Program-made: the position numbers and the translations under genes
Notes under the pieces: model-generated
Database searches by the model: none
What the model was told of the DNA's origin: nothing
What the model saw: the letters and a program-made list of their open reading frames with translations, nothing else
Origin: Proteles cristata cristata
Lineage: Eukaryota > Chordata > Mammalia > Carnivora > Hyaenidae
Direction: 5' to 3'
Length of the DNA: 64,000 bases
Assembly (NCBI GenBank): GCA_017311185.1
Contig: JAESUZ010003396.1
Span: 1 to 64,000 of the forward strand
In this document: positions 46,660 to 59,800 of the stretch, piece after piece
Layout: each line of letters starts with the position of its first letter
Numbering within the stretch: the stretch's first letter is position 1

Positions 46660-48539
46660 TCAACAACTTTCAAACAGATATTCATCAAAATGAGGTAAGT
46701 CTAATGTGTCATTTACTAAAGAATTTAATGTTGAAGTGGAAAAAAACTCATCAAAAATATCAGTCTTCATGGAACTTTCCAAGTTCAATGTCCTAACGCA
46801 GGCATTATCTGCCAGAGACTCTGGCTGAACTTCACACTGATTTTTCTTGGTGGGGCTATAGTAATTATGGTCCTGTCTCAGGTGTGTATTCTGGGGAATG
46901 CCATTTAATTCAGTAGGCACTGGGGCTGCGATGTGGTCATCTCCTATTTCTAAATACCTAAAGTCAGCCTCCCCACTTTCCGAGTGCTCTGTTGAGACAA
47001 CAGTTGTAGGGGACAACAGTTCTGCTAAAATTTCTTCATGACTTTGACTACTGTATGCAACTGCGGTGCCTCCAGATTTAGTGTCAGCAGTATCAATTTG
47101 ATATTGGAGTTCTTTTAACAAGTCTTCTATTGATTCACAGTCGTTTGGAGACCCGCAATGGGACACAGGCTCTAACTTTTCACCTGGAAGCTCTCCATTT
47201 TGGGGGGAAGACATAAGAGCAGCTAATTTCTTCTTCTTTGCCTTAAGTTTTTTAAGAAGTTTTAGACGAAGCTTATGAATCTGACCCTCAACTGAGTCTC
47301 CATGGTTTGCTGAAGAAACACCATTTTCTTTTACACAGGAGCTGGGACTGTGGTGAGCTCCATAGGGGACCTTTTCACATTTCAGAACATCTGAATCAGC
47401 AGTAACATTAGTGCGTACATGAGATGTCGTGCCACCAGACAGCGGATGACTTGGTGGAGGGTTACAAACTGTAGGAGGCTTACCTGCACATTTATTAGCT
47501 TTCCTGGATGCCCGGTTAGCCTTTTGGTTCACACCTTTCGTTTTAAAGCCACCAAAATTATTTGCCCCCTTAACTGAAGGCTGCAAATCAGTTACGGTGT
47601 TCCTGTTACGAGCTGAAACACAAGGTGGCATAAAAGAAGCACCCTTGCTTAATAAGCCTTTAACCCAACTTCCTACAAACGGTTTCTTTGGAGCTTCTTT
47701 CAGAGATGGGTTCTGTAGTGACTTAGCTGTTACGGGTTTTGAAAATGACGCAGTTTCGTTTTTCTTCAAATTAGATGCCTGAGATGTACCCTGTTGTTCG
47801 GGTTTTAATTTCTCAGTCTTTGGTGAAGGGAACTGTTTCAATGAAGTGTCCTTCTCTTGGGCCACTGTGCCCTCAACTGCTGGCTTTACACTGCGTGTAA
47901 GATCAGGAGTGGGGCTATTATTCACAGGCTCAGTGATCACAGTGTCTTCTGCACTTGGTGGTGCAAACCGCATGCTTGCATTTACAGTTTGAGATGGAAA
48001 CTTAAAACCCATAAACTGGTCTTGAGTAAGGTTTTCAACACATGGACCAGACACTAAAGAAGCCACTAGTGACTCTTGTGACTGCAAAGTCTTTGTTTTG
48101 CCAACTCCTGCATTCTCTGCCACAGGTTTATTTTCAAATAGGAAACTTTCAGAGTTAACCTGTATTTCTTCAAATGTCAAAGATAAAATACTGTTGTCTA
48201 TCAAACCTTCTGGATCGGAAAGTATTTGTCCGTGAGCTACAGCTTGACCCTCTGAAAGAGCATTAGGAGCAAATGACACACTGGTGGGGAGAGTTCCTAA
48301 GGACAGCTCGGCAGAGGCGGCGTCACCCCCAGAACACCATGCTGGAGAGGCTGCTTGCTCAGCACCAAAAGCATGCTCACCATTAGTCTTTTTAAGTGGA
48401 AGGCAGGCAGGTGCTTCATCTGTTATCCTGGATGTTTTTCTTTCCCAAATAACAATATGGATCTCTGAAGCAAGAACTTCAAATTTCTCACGCCTTTCAG
48501 AACATAGGCCTTTTAGGTCATCGCATTCCAGCCAAGTTC
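46660..48539 (-). CDS. USPL1: USPL1 last coding exon (C-terminal half)
   Basis: Encodes about 625 residues of USPL1, a SUMO isopeptidase of the C98 family that acts in the nucleus (Cajal bodies). The exon opens after a CTCCTAG acceptor; two bases (GA) complete a Gly codon begun in the previous exon. Its first ~35 residues finish the catalytic domain, including 'TWLECDD', whose Asp is the likely third catalytic residue, and 'EIHIVIWERK'. The rest is low-complexity and probably disordered, with 'KPFVGSWVKGLLSKGASFMP', a Lys-rich helix ('KLRLKLLKKLKAKKKK') that could be a nuclear signal or coiled coil, and a conserved-looking end 'LDLPHFDEYLFESC'. Stop TGA at 46660-46662. No frameshift was seen. 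The frame runs to the acceptor, upstream of any internal start. Confidence 0.95.
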
Positions 48540-48891
48540 CTAGGAGATGGAGAAAGTTTATAAACTAAATTAGACATTCAAAACCCACCAGCCCAGGTTA
48601 ATTTTTTTTTCTGGCCATTTCACCTGCTATATCCCTGAATATCCATTAAAGGAGAACACTTGAGAACATGGCCTTATCATGGTCACCATTTTCTTCTGCC
48701 AAAGGCTAAAAGTCTTTATTTGGATAATAAAAGTTATGAATAGCAGGAAATTTTAAAAACTGAGATAGTGTTTACTCTTTCCTAAATTACCCACAAAAAC
48801 CAAGACAGAAGTCTAAATACTTAATTTTTGTGACTTGGAATACAGTATATCGTCCAATTTATCCAACAACATCAGAAAATGGATTTTTTCT

Positions 48892-49095
48892 GGGGTGCCT
48901 GGGTGGCTCAGTCGGATAAGTGTCTGACTTCAGCTCAGGTCATGTTCTTGCGGTACGTGGGTTTAAGCCCTGCACTGGGCTCTGTGCAGACAGCTCAGGG
49001 CCTGGAGCCTGCTTCAGATTCTGTGTCTCCCTCTCTGCTCCTCCCCTGCTTGTGCTCTTTCTCTGTCTCTCTCAAAAATAAACATTAAAAAAGGA
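48892..49095 (+). mobile_element. CAN SINE, plus (antisense to USPL1)
   Basis: Head 'GGGGTGCCTGGGTGGCTCAG', full body, TC tract, A-rich tail. Confidence 0.92.
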
Positions 49096-50030
49096 AAAGA
49101 AGAAAATGTTTTTTTTTCCATATCTATGAGTTTTCATGAAGCCTATTACCTCAAGTACCAACATTTGTTTGAATTCTTATTTTCTTTTTTTTCTGATTAA
49201 AAAAACAAAAACTTCAGGGGTTTTTAGGTGTTTAGTTATTTTATTTCTGAGCTTCTAGTCTCTCGTTTGTCAAGTGGAAATGAAATAATGTAGGACAAAG
49301 GAAGAGTTAACCCCCATAGACACACAAAAAACCCAACAAAACCATTCACTAAGTTTATGCGGATGTATCCTTATAAATCACCTGAACCTACTACTTCTGT
49401 ATCCATTAAAACTTTTGAGACTCTTTTGTCTGTTTATGCCAGTGGTTCTCTACCATACATGCACATTTACAATTACCTGATTCACATCTGTACCTAATCC
49501 TCAGAGACTGATTCAACGATCTAGGGAAGAGCCAAGACCTTTTTTATAACGTAATTGTTTGATTTTTATATGTTGGAAACCATCTAACCAATTGAAGACG
49601 GTTTCAGATTCCCCTGGAATGCAGTAAAAAACTGAACTTTTTTTTTTATGTTACTGAGAACCACTTCCCCCAAATGCTGAAGTAGGGTAAAATTTTAAGG
49701 TAATACTATTTATAATGTGAGTTTCGGTTTGCAAAGTGCTTTATAACACATTATTGTGTCATCCACCTAAACCATCCCAAGAGGAAAATATGAAATATGA
49801 GAAGTGTCCAAATAATAGAAAATGGAAAAACAGAAAATATCAAAAGAACTCTTACCTGATATAACAGTTTAAGGGGCTGAGTTATCTTGTTTAAGACAAA
49901 GTGAACACGGTGAGAGAAACAAACTTAATATTGAACCATATTAGAGAAATGTTACGAAAAACCTAGCAAAATTTATGGGTTGTTCTATTTAACCTTCTTT
50001 CAAAAAGTTTATTTAAATAAAGGCATTAGG

Positions 50031-50228
50031 AGGCACCTGGCTGGCCAGTCGGTCAAGCATCTGACTTTGGCTTAGGTCATGATCTTGTGGCTGAGTTCGA
50101 GCCCTGCGTTGGGCTCTGAGCTGTCAGCAGAGAATCTGGAGCCTGCTTCAGATTCTCTGTCTCCCTCTCTATCCCTCCCCTGCTTGCGCGCGCTCTCTCT
50201 CTCAAAAATAAACAAACATTAAAGAAAT
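50031..50228 (+). mobile_element. CAN SINE, plus (antisense to USPL1)
   Basis: Head 'GGCACCTGGCTGGCCAG', body and TC tract with GCGCGC insertion, AAACATTAAAG tail. Confidence 0.9.
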
Positions 50229-50811
50229 TTTTTTAAACAAATACAGGCTTTACCTGGACTATAGCTATTAGCAAATTATGGATTTCAGATATTCTATTTC
50301 ATAGGGAGAGAAGGCTACGTGGTCTGTAATGTCTAAACAGTCTTAGAAATAGATGTTTTATTTATATTACTAACAACTGTAAACTAAGCACATTTTTTAG
50401 TCTCAATTAAAAAACTTACAGTGCAATGCATTTTCTTTTTAAAAGAAGTGCATGTTTACATATCTAAGAAATAAAAATTGCCACCACTCACTTTTCTATA
50501 CTGACCACCTATTACTCATGGAATAAAAGCAAACACAGTACGTGGAAAAGAGCATACTATAAACCAACAACAATGTATGATCTCGTTCTTCATCTAGAAA
50601 AGAAATATGCATATGCATGTGTACACCCATACATAAACAATGACAGACAAGAGTGATTCTAAACCAGAATGACAGAGAGGAGGGGACAGAATTAAAGGCA
50701 AGGGCAAGAAGTGAGAGGGAAAGGGGTCAAGACAAAGTCTGTCTTTTTAAAAAAAGTCAAGAGTTTAGCCTCTATGCCTATTATCATAAAGAAAAAGGTT
50801 TAAACACTCAC

Positions 50812-50969
50812 CGTCAGCATCTAAAATCCATGTTATAAAATGATTATTTGCTTGGTACTGAATTACAGAAGTTATCTGATAAAGACAGCCTTCAAAATGA
50901 AATGAGTAGTGCTGCAAGTCATCACGTGGTAAGCCTTCCACAAAGTGCAACATGAATATAGGCGATACT
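50812..50969 (-). CDS. USPL1: USPL1 coding exon with catalytic His
   Basis: A 158-bp exon between acceptor CTCTCCCATAG and donor GTGAGTG, on the minus strand. It begins with one base completing a Lys codon and ends with one base of a Gly codon; both join in frame. The peptide runs 'VSPIFMLHFVEG', 'HYSFHFEGCLYQI' and 'NNHFITWILDADG'. In this family the His of NNHF is, to my knowledge, the catalytic His, paired with a Cys encoded in an upstream exon outside the window and an Asp in the last exon. Residues and phases show no damage. Confidence 0.95.
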
Positions 50970-53054
50970 CTATGGGAGAGAAAGGCAAGCAACGTCAAAC
51001 AAATTTCATGCCCATGCCGGGTTATACAAAAGATGGTCTGAAGCAAGGAAGTCACACATGACGCTTTCAAGGCTAACTGCACTAATTTTTCTTGAGAACC
51101 TCCAGATGTGTGCCTTAATTAGAAACAGAGAACTCGCGCTACGAAGTTGGTGACAGTAAACCCTTCTTGGAATGGTATCATTGACAGTTGGAAGCCATCA
51201 TGCAATAAGGCTCTAACACAGACCATTAAACAAAAATTGCTCTGTAAGCCACACTGCTGCTTTGGCTTAAAGATTTCACAGTAACGTCACTATTCTGTAA
51301 AATCACAGGGAAAAATCCAGACCTTTTAGAATTTTCTTGAGCATCTAGTGCCCCAAATGAATTACTTTTGTTAGATGTGACAGGTAATATGTGAAACACA
51401 GTAACAACCTATGACGTTGAAATAAACATTAAAAAAAAAAACCCTAATATGCTAATAATTTGGCCTATTTCACTGTATTCTCAGGAAGCGGAGAGGTCCA
51501 TCAAAGTAAAACTTCTACTTAGGAAGTTTAATTTGTGCCTAAGTAGAGAAGAAAACTGACACACTGGTTGATTCACTATAAACTTCAAGACACCCATAAT
51601 TTCAAAAATACACTGTCATTATAGTCACATGCCAAACCAGAAAATAGAACCCAAAGAAGGGTCTCAAATTAACTAAATTTAACAAAGCTCTCATGATTTA
51701 AGAAAAACGTCGAATATCTCTTTTCCCAATATTTAAACAGCTGTCAAACTTACTTAGCTTATCAAAATTTATTCAGCTGAAATGAACTGGAATCAATATC
51801 CAAAATGCAGATTATTCAGATTGACAAGGAATAATTAGTATGTTATCTCATCGATCATTCTGTTAAAGGAACAATCGAGTCTTCAGAATTTAAGTACCAA
51901 TAAATAAAAAGTCCTGCGGAACTGTCTATAATGCTAACCCCCTTTGTTCTTTCATATCTATATGATACTACTGATTATAAAATATACCACTAAGAAAGAA
52001 AACTGCCAATTAAAGTCTACTACGCCATCAATTTTTAGACATACTCCCATTTCAAATATGTGAAAATGTGAAGACTGTGCCTCTCTGAATCAACAATCCA
52101 CAGTGAAAGTACAGATAATGTTCTCGCAGCTGGATATGCAGGCTTTAGGCACCTCCTTGAGTCCTTAAGTACTAGTATCTTTTCAAGATCTCTTCTGAGG
52201 CTAGTTACTAAAACATTGTCTCCTGGATACCAAGATTACACAAACTTGTAAATTTCCTACCTCTTAGTGTGAATTACACGTGGGAAGTGTTCAATGGTTA
52301 GTATTTCTTTCTTAATGGCATATTTAAAAAAACAATACAACTTATAATGGTGGCATCCTGGATTTGATAAAATAAAGCGTATGCCCCTCCTCTTCAAGTT
52401 TATTTTCCTCTCCTGAGTCCCTAGACTTCAGTATCTCCTAACAGTTGCAAGTTTCTCCTACCCATAATCCCAGCTTATCTCATTTCCAGCCTCTTAGCTG
52501 AGGGTAGAACTTTACTCCTAACCTGGCAATAGATTTTGTTCTCAGGCTTTGTCCTACCCACAATGCCTGGAAGGTCAAGGACGATGCTCAGACGGGATGG
52601 GTTAACAGAACTGGAATGAGAGTCACAAGAGATTTCAAGCTAAGATCCATTTGCATTCATCTTGCTAACCTGAGGTTGAACTACTCCTACTAGCAGGATC
52701 TACCTTCAGGAAAAGAGAGAAACAGAAAAAAGAAAGGAGCACAAGAGAACTGTGCCAACTGCCCTGCTACCCACAGACAGCAGGGAAACATCAAGTCCCT
52801 GTCCCACGAAGAGCAGCCAGTTGTGCCCTTGGCCTAGACAGAGTACAAGACATTTATTTTTATCCCAACTAATGAAATATAATAATTCATATTTTAGAAA
52901 ATGCAAATTTAGCAATGTGCATATATATTTCTGAACTGTAATAACAGGCTTTAGGCAAAAAAAATCTGCAAATATAATTTTTAAACCTCATTACAATTTA
53001 GATCTAATTACATCACTGAATTATGTCATCTTTCAGAGTCTATGACAAAAAATA

Positions 53055-53230
53055 AGGCACGCCTGAGTGGCTCAGTTGCTTAAGTGCCAACTTTGGCCCA
53101 GGTCATGATCTCATGGTTTGTGAGTTTGAACCCCACGTTGGGCTCTGTGCTGACAGCTCATAGCCCGGAGCCTGCTTCAGATTCTGCGTCTCCTTCATTA
53201 AAAAAAATTGGAAAAAAAAAAAAGGAAAAT
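53055..53230 (+). mobile_element. CAN SINE, plus
   Basis: Head 'GGCACGCCTGAGTGGCTCAG', body, short tail with a deleted TC tract. Confidence 0.85.
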
Positions 53231-53275
53231 AAAAAAATGAGTAAAAACAGGTATAACTAAAAAATGAGAGTTGGG

Positions 53276-53475
53276 GGGTGCCTGAGTACCTCAATCGGTT
53301 AAGAGTCCAACTCCGGATTTTGGCTCAGGTCATGATCTCATGGTTCGTGAGTTCGAGCCCCATGTCAAGCTCTACGCTCACCAGCATGGAGCCTGCTTTG
53401 AATTCTCTCTCTCCCATTCTCTGCACATCTCTCACTCATGCACACAGGCACTCTCTCTCTCAAAGTATACTTAAA
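53276..53475 (+). mobile_element. CAN SINE, plus
   Basis: Head 'GGGTGCCTGAGTACCTCAATC', body, TC tract, short A-rich tail. Only ~45 bp after the previous copy. Confidence 0.85.
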
Positions 53476-54139
53476 AAGAAAACCCATAATTTTATGTATC
53501 AGTACTCCACCCAAACTTTTGTAGAGAATGGTTCAGTTTATCTGTCTGGACAAGAAAGTCTCAAAGTCACTGTATTTTAATGATACTTTAATAAGCTCTA
53601 CAAGCAGAGAACAGAAACCCCTAATCCTTTTCCTATCACTCCCCTTTTTCTTTTAAAAAGTTGTTTTAAAAGAAAATCTGTTAAAACTGAAGTTTAAATA
53701 AATAAGCTTTTCAAATTACAATCCAGGGTAGTGTGTGACTTAGACTCCTTGTAATGAGGTTCGTTTCAAGAGTCTGTAAAGTAAAATTAAATCAGCTTCT
53801 AAGTTGGTGCTCACATCACCATGCTCTGAATAGAATTCCTAAACAATCTACTTAAAAGTAGCAGATCTGGACTTGCTAGATCATCTGATTTATCAATGGA
53901 CTCTTTTTCTAATGGTAACATATCAGAGTGTGGATCACCTGAGATAAGGTGTTCAGGGAACTCACAACACTATTAGTTTTTAGAATGCTGGGTGTCAGGT
54001 TGAATTACGCATAATAGCAGTAATTACTATTACAAGATCTAATTACTTTTAAGTTATCCTTAAAAACTATTAAAATTGTTCCTAGATTCCATTAGAAAAC
54101 AAATTTTGATTTGTTGAATCTCGCTGAATATGAATTTCA

Positions 54140-54345
54140 GGGGCACCTGGGTGGCTCAGTCGGTTAAGTGTCCGACTTTGACTCAGGTCATGATCTCGCA
54201 GCTCCTGAGCTCAAGCCTCGCACCAGCTGACAGCTCAGAGCCTAGAGCCTGCTTCAGATTCTCTGTCTCCCTCTCTCTCTCTTTGCCCTTGACCCACTCA
54301 TGCTCTGTCTGTGTCTCAAAAAATAAACATACATTTTAAAAAATT
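54140..54345 (+). mobile_element. CAN SINE, plus, with TSD
   Basis: Head 'GGGGCACCTGGGTGGCTCAG'; GAATATGAATTTCA occurs on both sides (about 54126-54139 and 54352-54365). Confidence 0.93.
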
Positions 54346-56183
54346 AGAAAAGAATATGAATTTCAAAGGAAAAAAAACTACAGAGGACTTCATAAAGATC
54401 CTGTCATTTAAAATTTAAGTGAAATTTTACACATTAGTTCAATTTACTTTTGAATATAGTAAACACGCAAATTATAAATTCGGCTTATAAACTGGCCCAT
54501 TAGAACTCTAAACACATTTCACATTGAAACACTTATATTAGATACATTTCTGGATCAGAGCCTGAATCTCTAATATAAGTAAAGCAATTTATTTGTATAA
54601 TTAAAAATTGTATGTTGCAATGTGTCCAATTAGTAGATCAAACAAAATAGGAGTAAAAGCTTATCTTCAATGCTGGGGAATGAGAAAAAGCAGGTGTAAG
54701 TGTCAGATGAAATGACATACTCCAGGAAACCTCAAGCAATCCAGCGGTCTAGTACAGAATGGCAGATACCCACACCGTAAGGCCCTGGGCTAACAACTAG
54801 GGGAGTGACAGGGAGAGTGTATACAGAGCTCCAGTGCACCAGGTTCAGAGAGGACCAGTACAGACCGGAACACTGGAGCATAAGATGAAAGGTGGCAGAA
54901 GAAAGTTTCTAGAAAAAACGCTGGGGAGGATTCCAAAATTGTGAGACATTTAAGTATTTAGAAAAATCTATCAATGGGTGTTCTAAGAATTTGGAAAGAT
55001 TTCACAATACATATGTAAACAAAGCAAATAAAAACACAAGGAAATGAATAATTCCAGGAAAACTTAGGAGTTATAAAAGAAATGAAATACAACTATGTAT
55101 ACTGTTTGGCTCGAGAAGGAATATTCGTATATTTATAATAATAAAATAGGGAGTACAGATTTAATAAAAATCGTTATCATGCTGGAAGGACAGGGAGTTT
55201 ATAAACAGATGGAGCCCAGTAACTGATGCAGGAGCCCTACCTAGTCCTTCACTACTATAAAAGGAGAAGCCTGCATAAAGGTAGAATAAGCATACTGTTC
55301 TGAAATGTCAAAGTAAATACTGCTTAACAGGAGTAAAGTGGATGCTTAAAGGAGAGGAGGCAGGAGGGGCACTGCTCTCTTTTCTTCTAGGTCTTGGCAC
55401 TATTAGATTAACCAAGAACTTCTGACTTGGGTGAAAACAACTCTTTAGGAAAGATTTGAGGGATTTCCTGGCACATCCAAAGGTGTGAGAAAAGGTAAGA
55501 AAAGGTTAATGCCCCTGGTTCTTTATGATATCACATCACCCCTCCAGACACCTCCTTACTGAGGATGACTAGACACAAAGGTCAGAGGTTGGATGCGTGT
55601 GTGAGTGTATTAACAGAGGAGAATCAAGCTGACTATCATTTTAGGATCTGTGAGCTTAAAATATGGGGCATCTGGTGGCATTCTGACCAGTGGTCCCGCT
55701 GTGGGCAAATAGAAAAGCTGGCAAAATATAATAAAAACATATCTGCTCGAAGGCAGCAGAAAGTTTACAAGGGGATGAAGAATTAGCAGGCTGAGGTCTG
55801 GGAGAAGCTGGGAATGCAGACAGATGAGTCTGTGGTTCACCTCTGAGTCCTCTTAGCTCCTGAAATCAGATTAAGGAAACCCCAGAGTTCTAATGACTCC
55901 AGGCACTTGGCAGAGGAGACAAAAACTGAAGACTAATATCCTTAAAGGACAAACAAGGCAAAAGACGGAAAGGCTCCAGTAGAGTGGGGTCAGTCACGCT
56001 GAGACAGGTGCAGCAGTACCCTGCCTGGGAGCCTGCTTACAGCCAGAGTTCTTGATAGACAGACATTCTGGCAATTCCTATAACTCAAACTTCTGAAAAA
56101 CAGATTGTGGTCATCAGTTTCAATTCTACACGTTAAGTCCACCTTCATTTTGTTCTAAAAATAGTAAGACAATTTTAACTCAC

Positions 56184-56309
56184 TTTTCCAGTACCATTTT
56201 TCTTATCTGTGACTTATTGCTGCAATTGTTACATGGACCAAAATGGGCAGCATTAAGTGGGTGCCACTCAGGGATGACATTTGTAAAGGTGACCAGATTC
56301 TTCATGTAT
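56184..56309 (-). CDS. USPL1: USPL1 coding exon (second half of zinc ribbon)
   Basis: A 126-bp exon with acceptor TTATTACAG and donor GTGAGT. One base finishes an Arg codon and two bases (AA) start a Lys codon; both junctions stay in frame with neighbours. The peptide includes 'VTFTNVIPEWHPLNAAHFGP' and 'CNNC'. The CxxC here pairs with the CSQC motif of the next exon upstream; two spaced CxxC pairs in a USP-like fold usually bind a structural zinc. Confidence 0.95.
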
Positions 56310-57317
56310 CTGTAATAAAGAAGACATATAACTTAAATTCATTTATATTAATTTAAATCAATGCCTAAACCTTCATTTATTTATTCATACTTTCCTATTC
56401 CCCCATATCACATGAGAAATTAATATGCCAGTGTTCCTCCCAAGCCCTAGTAAACCGCTCTGTGAAGTCTCTCCACAATAACCACCTAGATTTTTTCAGC
56501 TGTGAGATGAAGCAAATGTTACCGGCAGGGCTTCTCGAGAACAATACTGACATTCTGCACTGGGTATTTCTTTGCTGTGAGGCATCTGTCTCGTGCACTG
56601 GGGATGTTTTAACATCATCCCTGGCCTCTACTCACTAGATGCCAGTAACAGCCTCCAAGTGTAGCAACCACTAGCTCCAAACACTGCCAACGGTCCCATG
56701 AGGTACAAAGCAGCCCTCAGCTGAGAACCACCGTTTCCAAATGTATTAAGAGCTCACCCCTTACCTACAAAATGCACAATCCGGCTATCCATATTGACAA
56801 CCAAAAAGGAAAAAAGGCAGTTCCAAACATATAATCATGAACACATGCAACTTAATTTTCCTGATGTTTAAAAAATTAGAATGTCAGTTGTGAAAGAATT
56901 TTGTTTTCACAGGTACAGAAGTTCCAAATTTGCACTTTAGTCAAATACCTGATAGCAAGAGGCATCTATAATGATCTTTAAAGATGTACACTACCTCTCA
57001 ATTGATTCACTTTAATAAAAATACCTTTAAAAGAGCAATTGATTACCTGAAAGATGCTATTTTTTTCCTAAACAGTAACAACAAATCTTGACCAATCGTT
57101 AAGTGGGATGAGCACAGGCTATTACAAATACAGCAGTGCTCAGGGAAGCTAACATTTTTAAAAGCAAGCAGCATAAAGTTATCAACAAAATGGAATGACT
57201 TACTTCTAGTAAATTCTTAATTCTCACAGATGACTGTTAAGTAAAGGCGCCTATTTTTCAGTCTCTAAAAGAGACTTGCCTCTGCAAATAAATGTTCCTG
57301 TTCCACATGACAGCTAA

Positions 57318-57500
57318 CATTTTCGAGCACTTACTATGCATGCGTGTGGCAGGGAGCTGCGCTAAGTGCTCCTCTCCCAAACCACCCTAAGCAGCAGATA
57401 CTACTCTTATCCCCATTTTACAGATAAGGAAAGTGAAATACAGACTACGTATCAGATGATAAGTGACAGGCTTGAGATTTTAATCCAAGGAGTCTGACTC
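57318..57500 (-). mobile_element. MIR, minus
   Basis: 'GAGCACTTACTATGCATGCG', 'TTATCCCCATTTTACAGATA' and a later 'GAGTCTGACTCCAAAG' follow the reversed MIRb layout. Confidence 0.65.
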
Positions 57501-58099
57501 CAAAGACTATGTAAATAACTGCCTCCAGAATATAAATCAAGTAAAAGATCCTAAACTGGCACAAAAAAAGCAGCACAAAACCAGATGAGTTTGCTGGATA
57601 TTCTCACATTAGATTCAGTGGAAATAGTTTTAAATTATGATATATTAAGATGTATTTAATGAAATGCCACTTAATTTTAGATTTTCCTCTAGAACTACTT
57701 ATTTTTAGAACAAAGGAATTAAAAAAAAAAAAAACACCACCAGAAAACAGCAAACTCAAATGGCCAGTGGCTTCTTTCCCCTGAGCCCTCTGAGTCTTTT
57801 TAACACACCTCCAAAATGCACTGTCTTCAAAGTAATCAAAGTAACTTAATCTAGCCCCCAGATCAAAATAATTACTAAGTCACTGGCCCTCAAATATGTG
57901 TTTATATATTATCTCCCTAACTAACTGGTCTGAATTTGGCCAGGATAAAGATTATTTCTGTTGAGTTCCTGGCACACAAAATACACTCAATGAAAAGCGG
58001 TCAAACAACTCAGATGTAGATTTTGGAAAAGCTGTAATTAAGGTGATTTTAATCATTGAGCTTGTTTGTAATACTTATACTCCAGGTGGTGATCAGGGA

Positions 58100-58240
58100 G
58101 TATACTACAGTGAGCAGGAAATTCTGAGGCCAGAAAATGTAAGCCTGAGTTTTGCCATTTACTACTGTGTCACCTTGGGTGTCTATTTATCCCTTTCAAG
58201 GTTCAGTTTCCACATCTGTCAAATGAGGAGAAAAATTAGA
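58100..58240 (+). mobile_element. MIR, plus
   Basis: 'TTTGCCATTTACTACTGTGT', 'CACCTTGGGTGTCTATTTAT' and 'CACATCTGTCAAATGAGGAG' match the MIR core. Confidence 0.6.
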
Positions 58241-59193
58241 TAATTTATATAAACCAGTGGTAGAAGACCAGGAAATAGATACTTGTTCTTATACTCATTA
58301 TAGAAAATTATTTAAGTCCTAGGTGTGAGTGAAATGCTCATTCTTACTCTGTTTTACTACTTTTGAGCCAACTGATAAAAAAAAAAACAAATGTCTTCTG
58401 GTTCTATTGCTTGCATTTCCTAGAACATTCTCTCAGACTTGACTCTCTTCGATTCTTAAATACCAAAAATGATCTGAATTTAGATAATGAATATCTAAAC
58501 AATAGTTTTCTCTCACATTTTTATTTAATAATTTTAAATCTATTTAATTTTAAATATTTTATTTAATAATTTAACTCCAAATTTTCTAATTTGCTAGTAG
58601 TGGGTGAGTTTAAGAAAAGAGGGAAGTATTGATCTCTATTACAGTAATTTGAATAAATGACCAACAGAACCAATTTGGTAACTGTCAGTCAGCAACTTTC
58701 TCATGTATGGACAAAGTGAAGGTTATCATGTGTGATGAAAACGTTCTCTGACTCCTCTTCCCAAACCAACTTTCTCTTCTTGTTATGTGGTCAGTGTATG
58801 GAAGCAAAAGAAATGGTCGGCTGCTTTCTTCTCCATGGTTCCTCTCAAGGCCCAATCTCAGGGCATAAAATGACTTTGTGTCAATCATGAGCCTTCAAAC
58901 CCTCACCCGGGGCATCAGGGAAGTGGGAAGTAGGCTGACACCACTCATATGCAAGAGGATTTGGTGGTGGCTGGTCTTTCATGGAGGAATGGAAGAGCCT
59001 AAGTTCTTCCCAGAACTACCGCCGACTCCCAGAGCCTCAATCAGTTTCTAGTTGCTAACAGAGGAGCAAACAAAACACAGAACATTTCAAGGAATTCTAA
59101 GAAGTATTCTACCTCAGCAGGGAATCCAGAGTGGGGGTGGTGGGGGAATATACTTCTCTTCCCATTTGTAACCACTTAAGAAAACTACTAGTA

Positions 59194-59430
59194 TGGGCAC
59201 CTGGGTGGCTCAGTTGGTTAAGCGTCCAACTTCGGCTCAGGTCATGACCTCACAGTTTGTGGGTTCGAGCCCCACATCGGGCTCTGTGCTGACAGCTAGC
59301 TCAGAGCCTGGAGTCCGCTTCAGACTCTATTGTCTCCCACTCTCTCTGCCCCTCTCCTGCTCACGCTGGCTCTCTCTCTCTCTCTCAGAAATAAATAAAA
59401 CTTTAAAAAAAATTAAAAAAAAAAAAGAAA
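59194..59430 (+). mobile_element. CAN SINE, plus, with TSD
   Basis: Head 'GGGCACCTGGGTGGCTCAG'; GAAAACTACTAGTA is repeated on both sides (about 59180-59193 and 59433-59446). Confidence 0.93.
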
Positions 59431-59573
59431 AAGAAAACTACTAGTAACCCAGCAAACCACGGTGTTTTACTTTTCCAGTTGAAAGCAGCAAGCCAATTGC
59501 AGTTTCTGTGGCTCAAATTTTTCTTGTTAATCTTAATGGTGGGGAAACTTCAAGATAGATAGGAAATCTTTTT

Positions 59574-59788
59574 TTTTTTTTTAATGTTTTATTTATTTCT
59601 AGGAGAGAGAGAGAGACAGCGTGAGCAGGGGAGGGTCAGGGAGAGAGGGAGTCACAGACTGAAACAGGCTCCAGGCTCTGAGCTGGCAGTCAGCACAGAG
59701 CCCGACGAGGGGCTTGAACCCACGAACCATGAGATCATGACCTAAGCGAAAGTCGGACGCTTAACTGACTAAGCCACCCAGGCGTCCC
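59574..59788 (-). mobile_element. Young CAN SINE, minus, inserted at an older SINE's TSD
   Basis: 'TTTCTAGGAGAGAG' tail variant, intact body, reversed head 'GCCACCCAGGCGTCCC'. TAGGAAATCTTTTTT occurs immediately left and right (about 59559 and 59789). Confidence 0.95.
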
Positions 59789-59800
59789 TAGGAAATCTTT

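Larger units (their letters stand above)
48540..50811 (-). other. USPL1: USPL1 intron (2.3 kb)
   Basis: Donor GTGAGTG at the right, acceptor CTCCTAG at the left. Holds two plus-strand SINEs and otherwise AT-rich sequence with no other recognised feature. Confidence 0.9.
50970..56183 (-). other. USPL1: USPL1 intron (5.2 kb)
   Basis: Donor GTGAGT and acceptor CCCATAG. Contains three plus-strand SINEs (53055, 53276, 54140). The rest, including 50970-53054 and 54346-56183, is AT-rich with no feature I can name. Confidence 0.85.
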
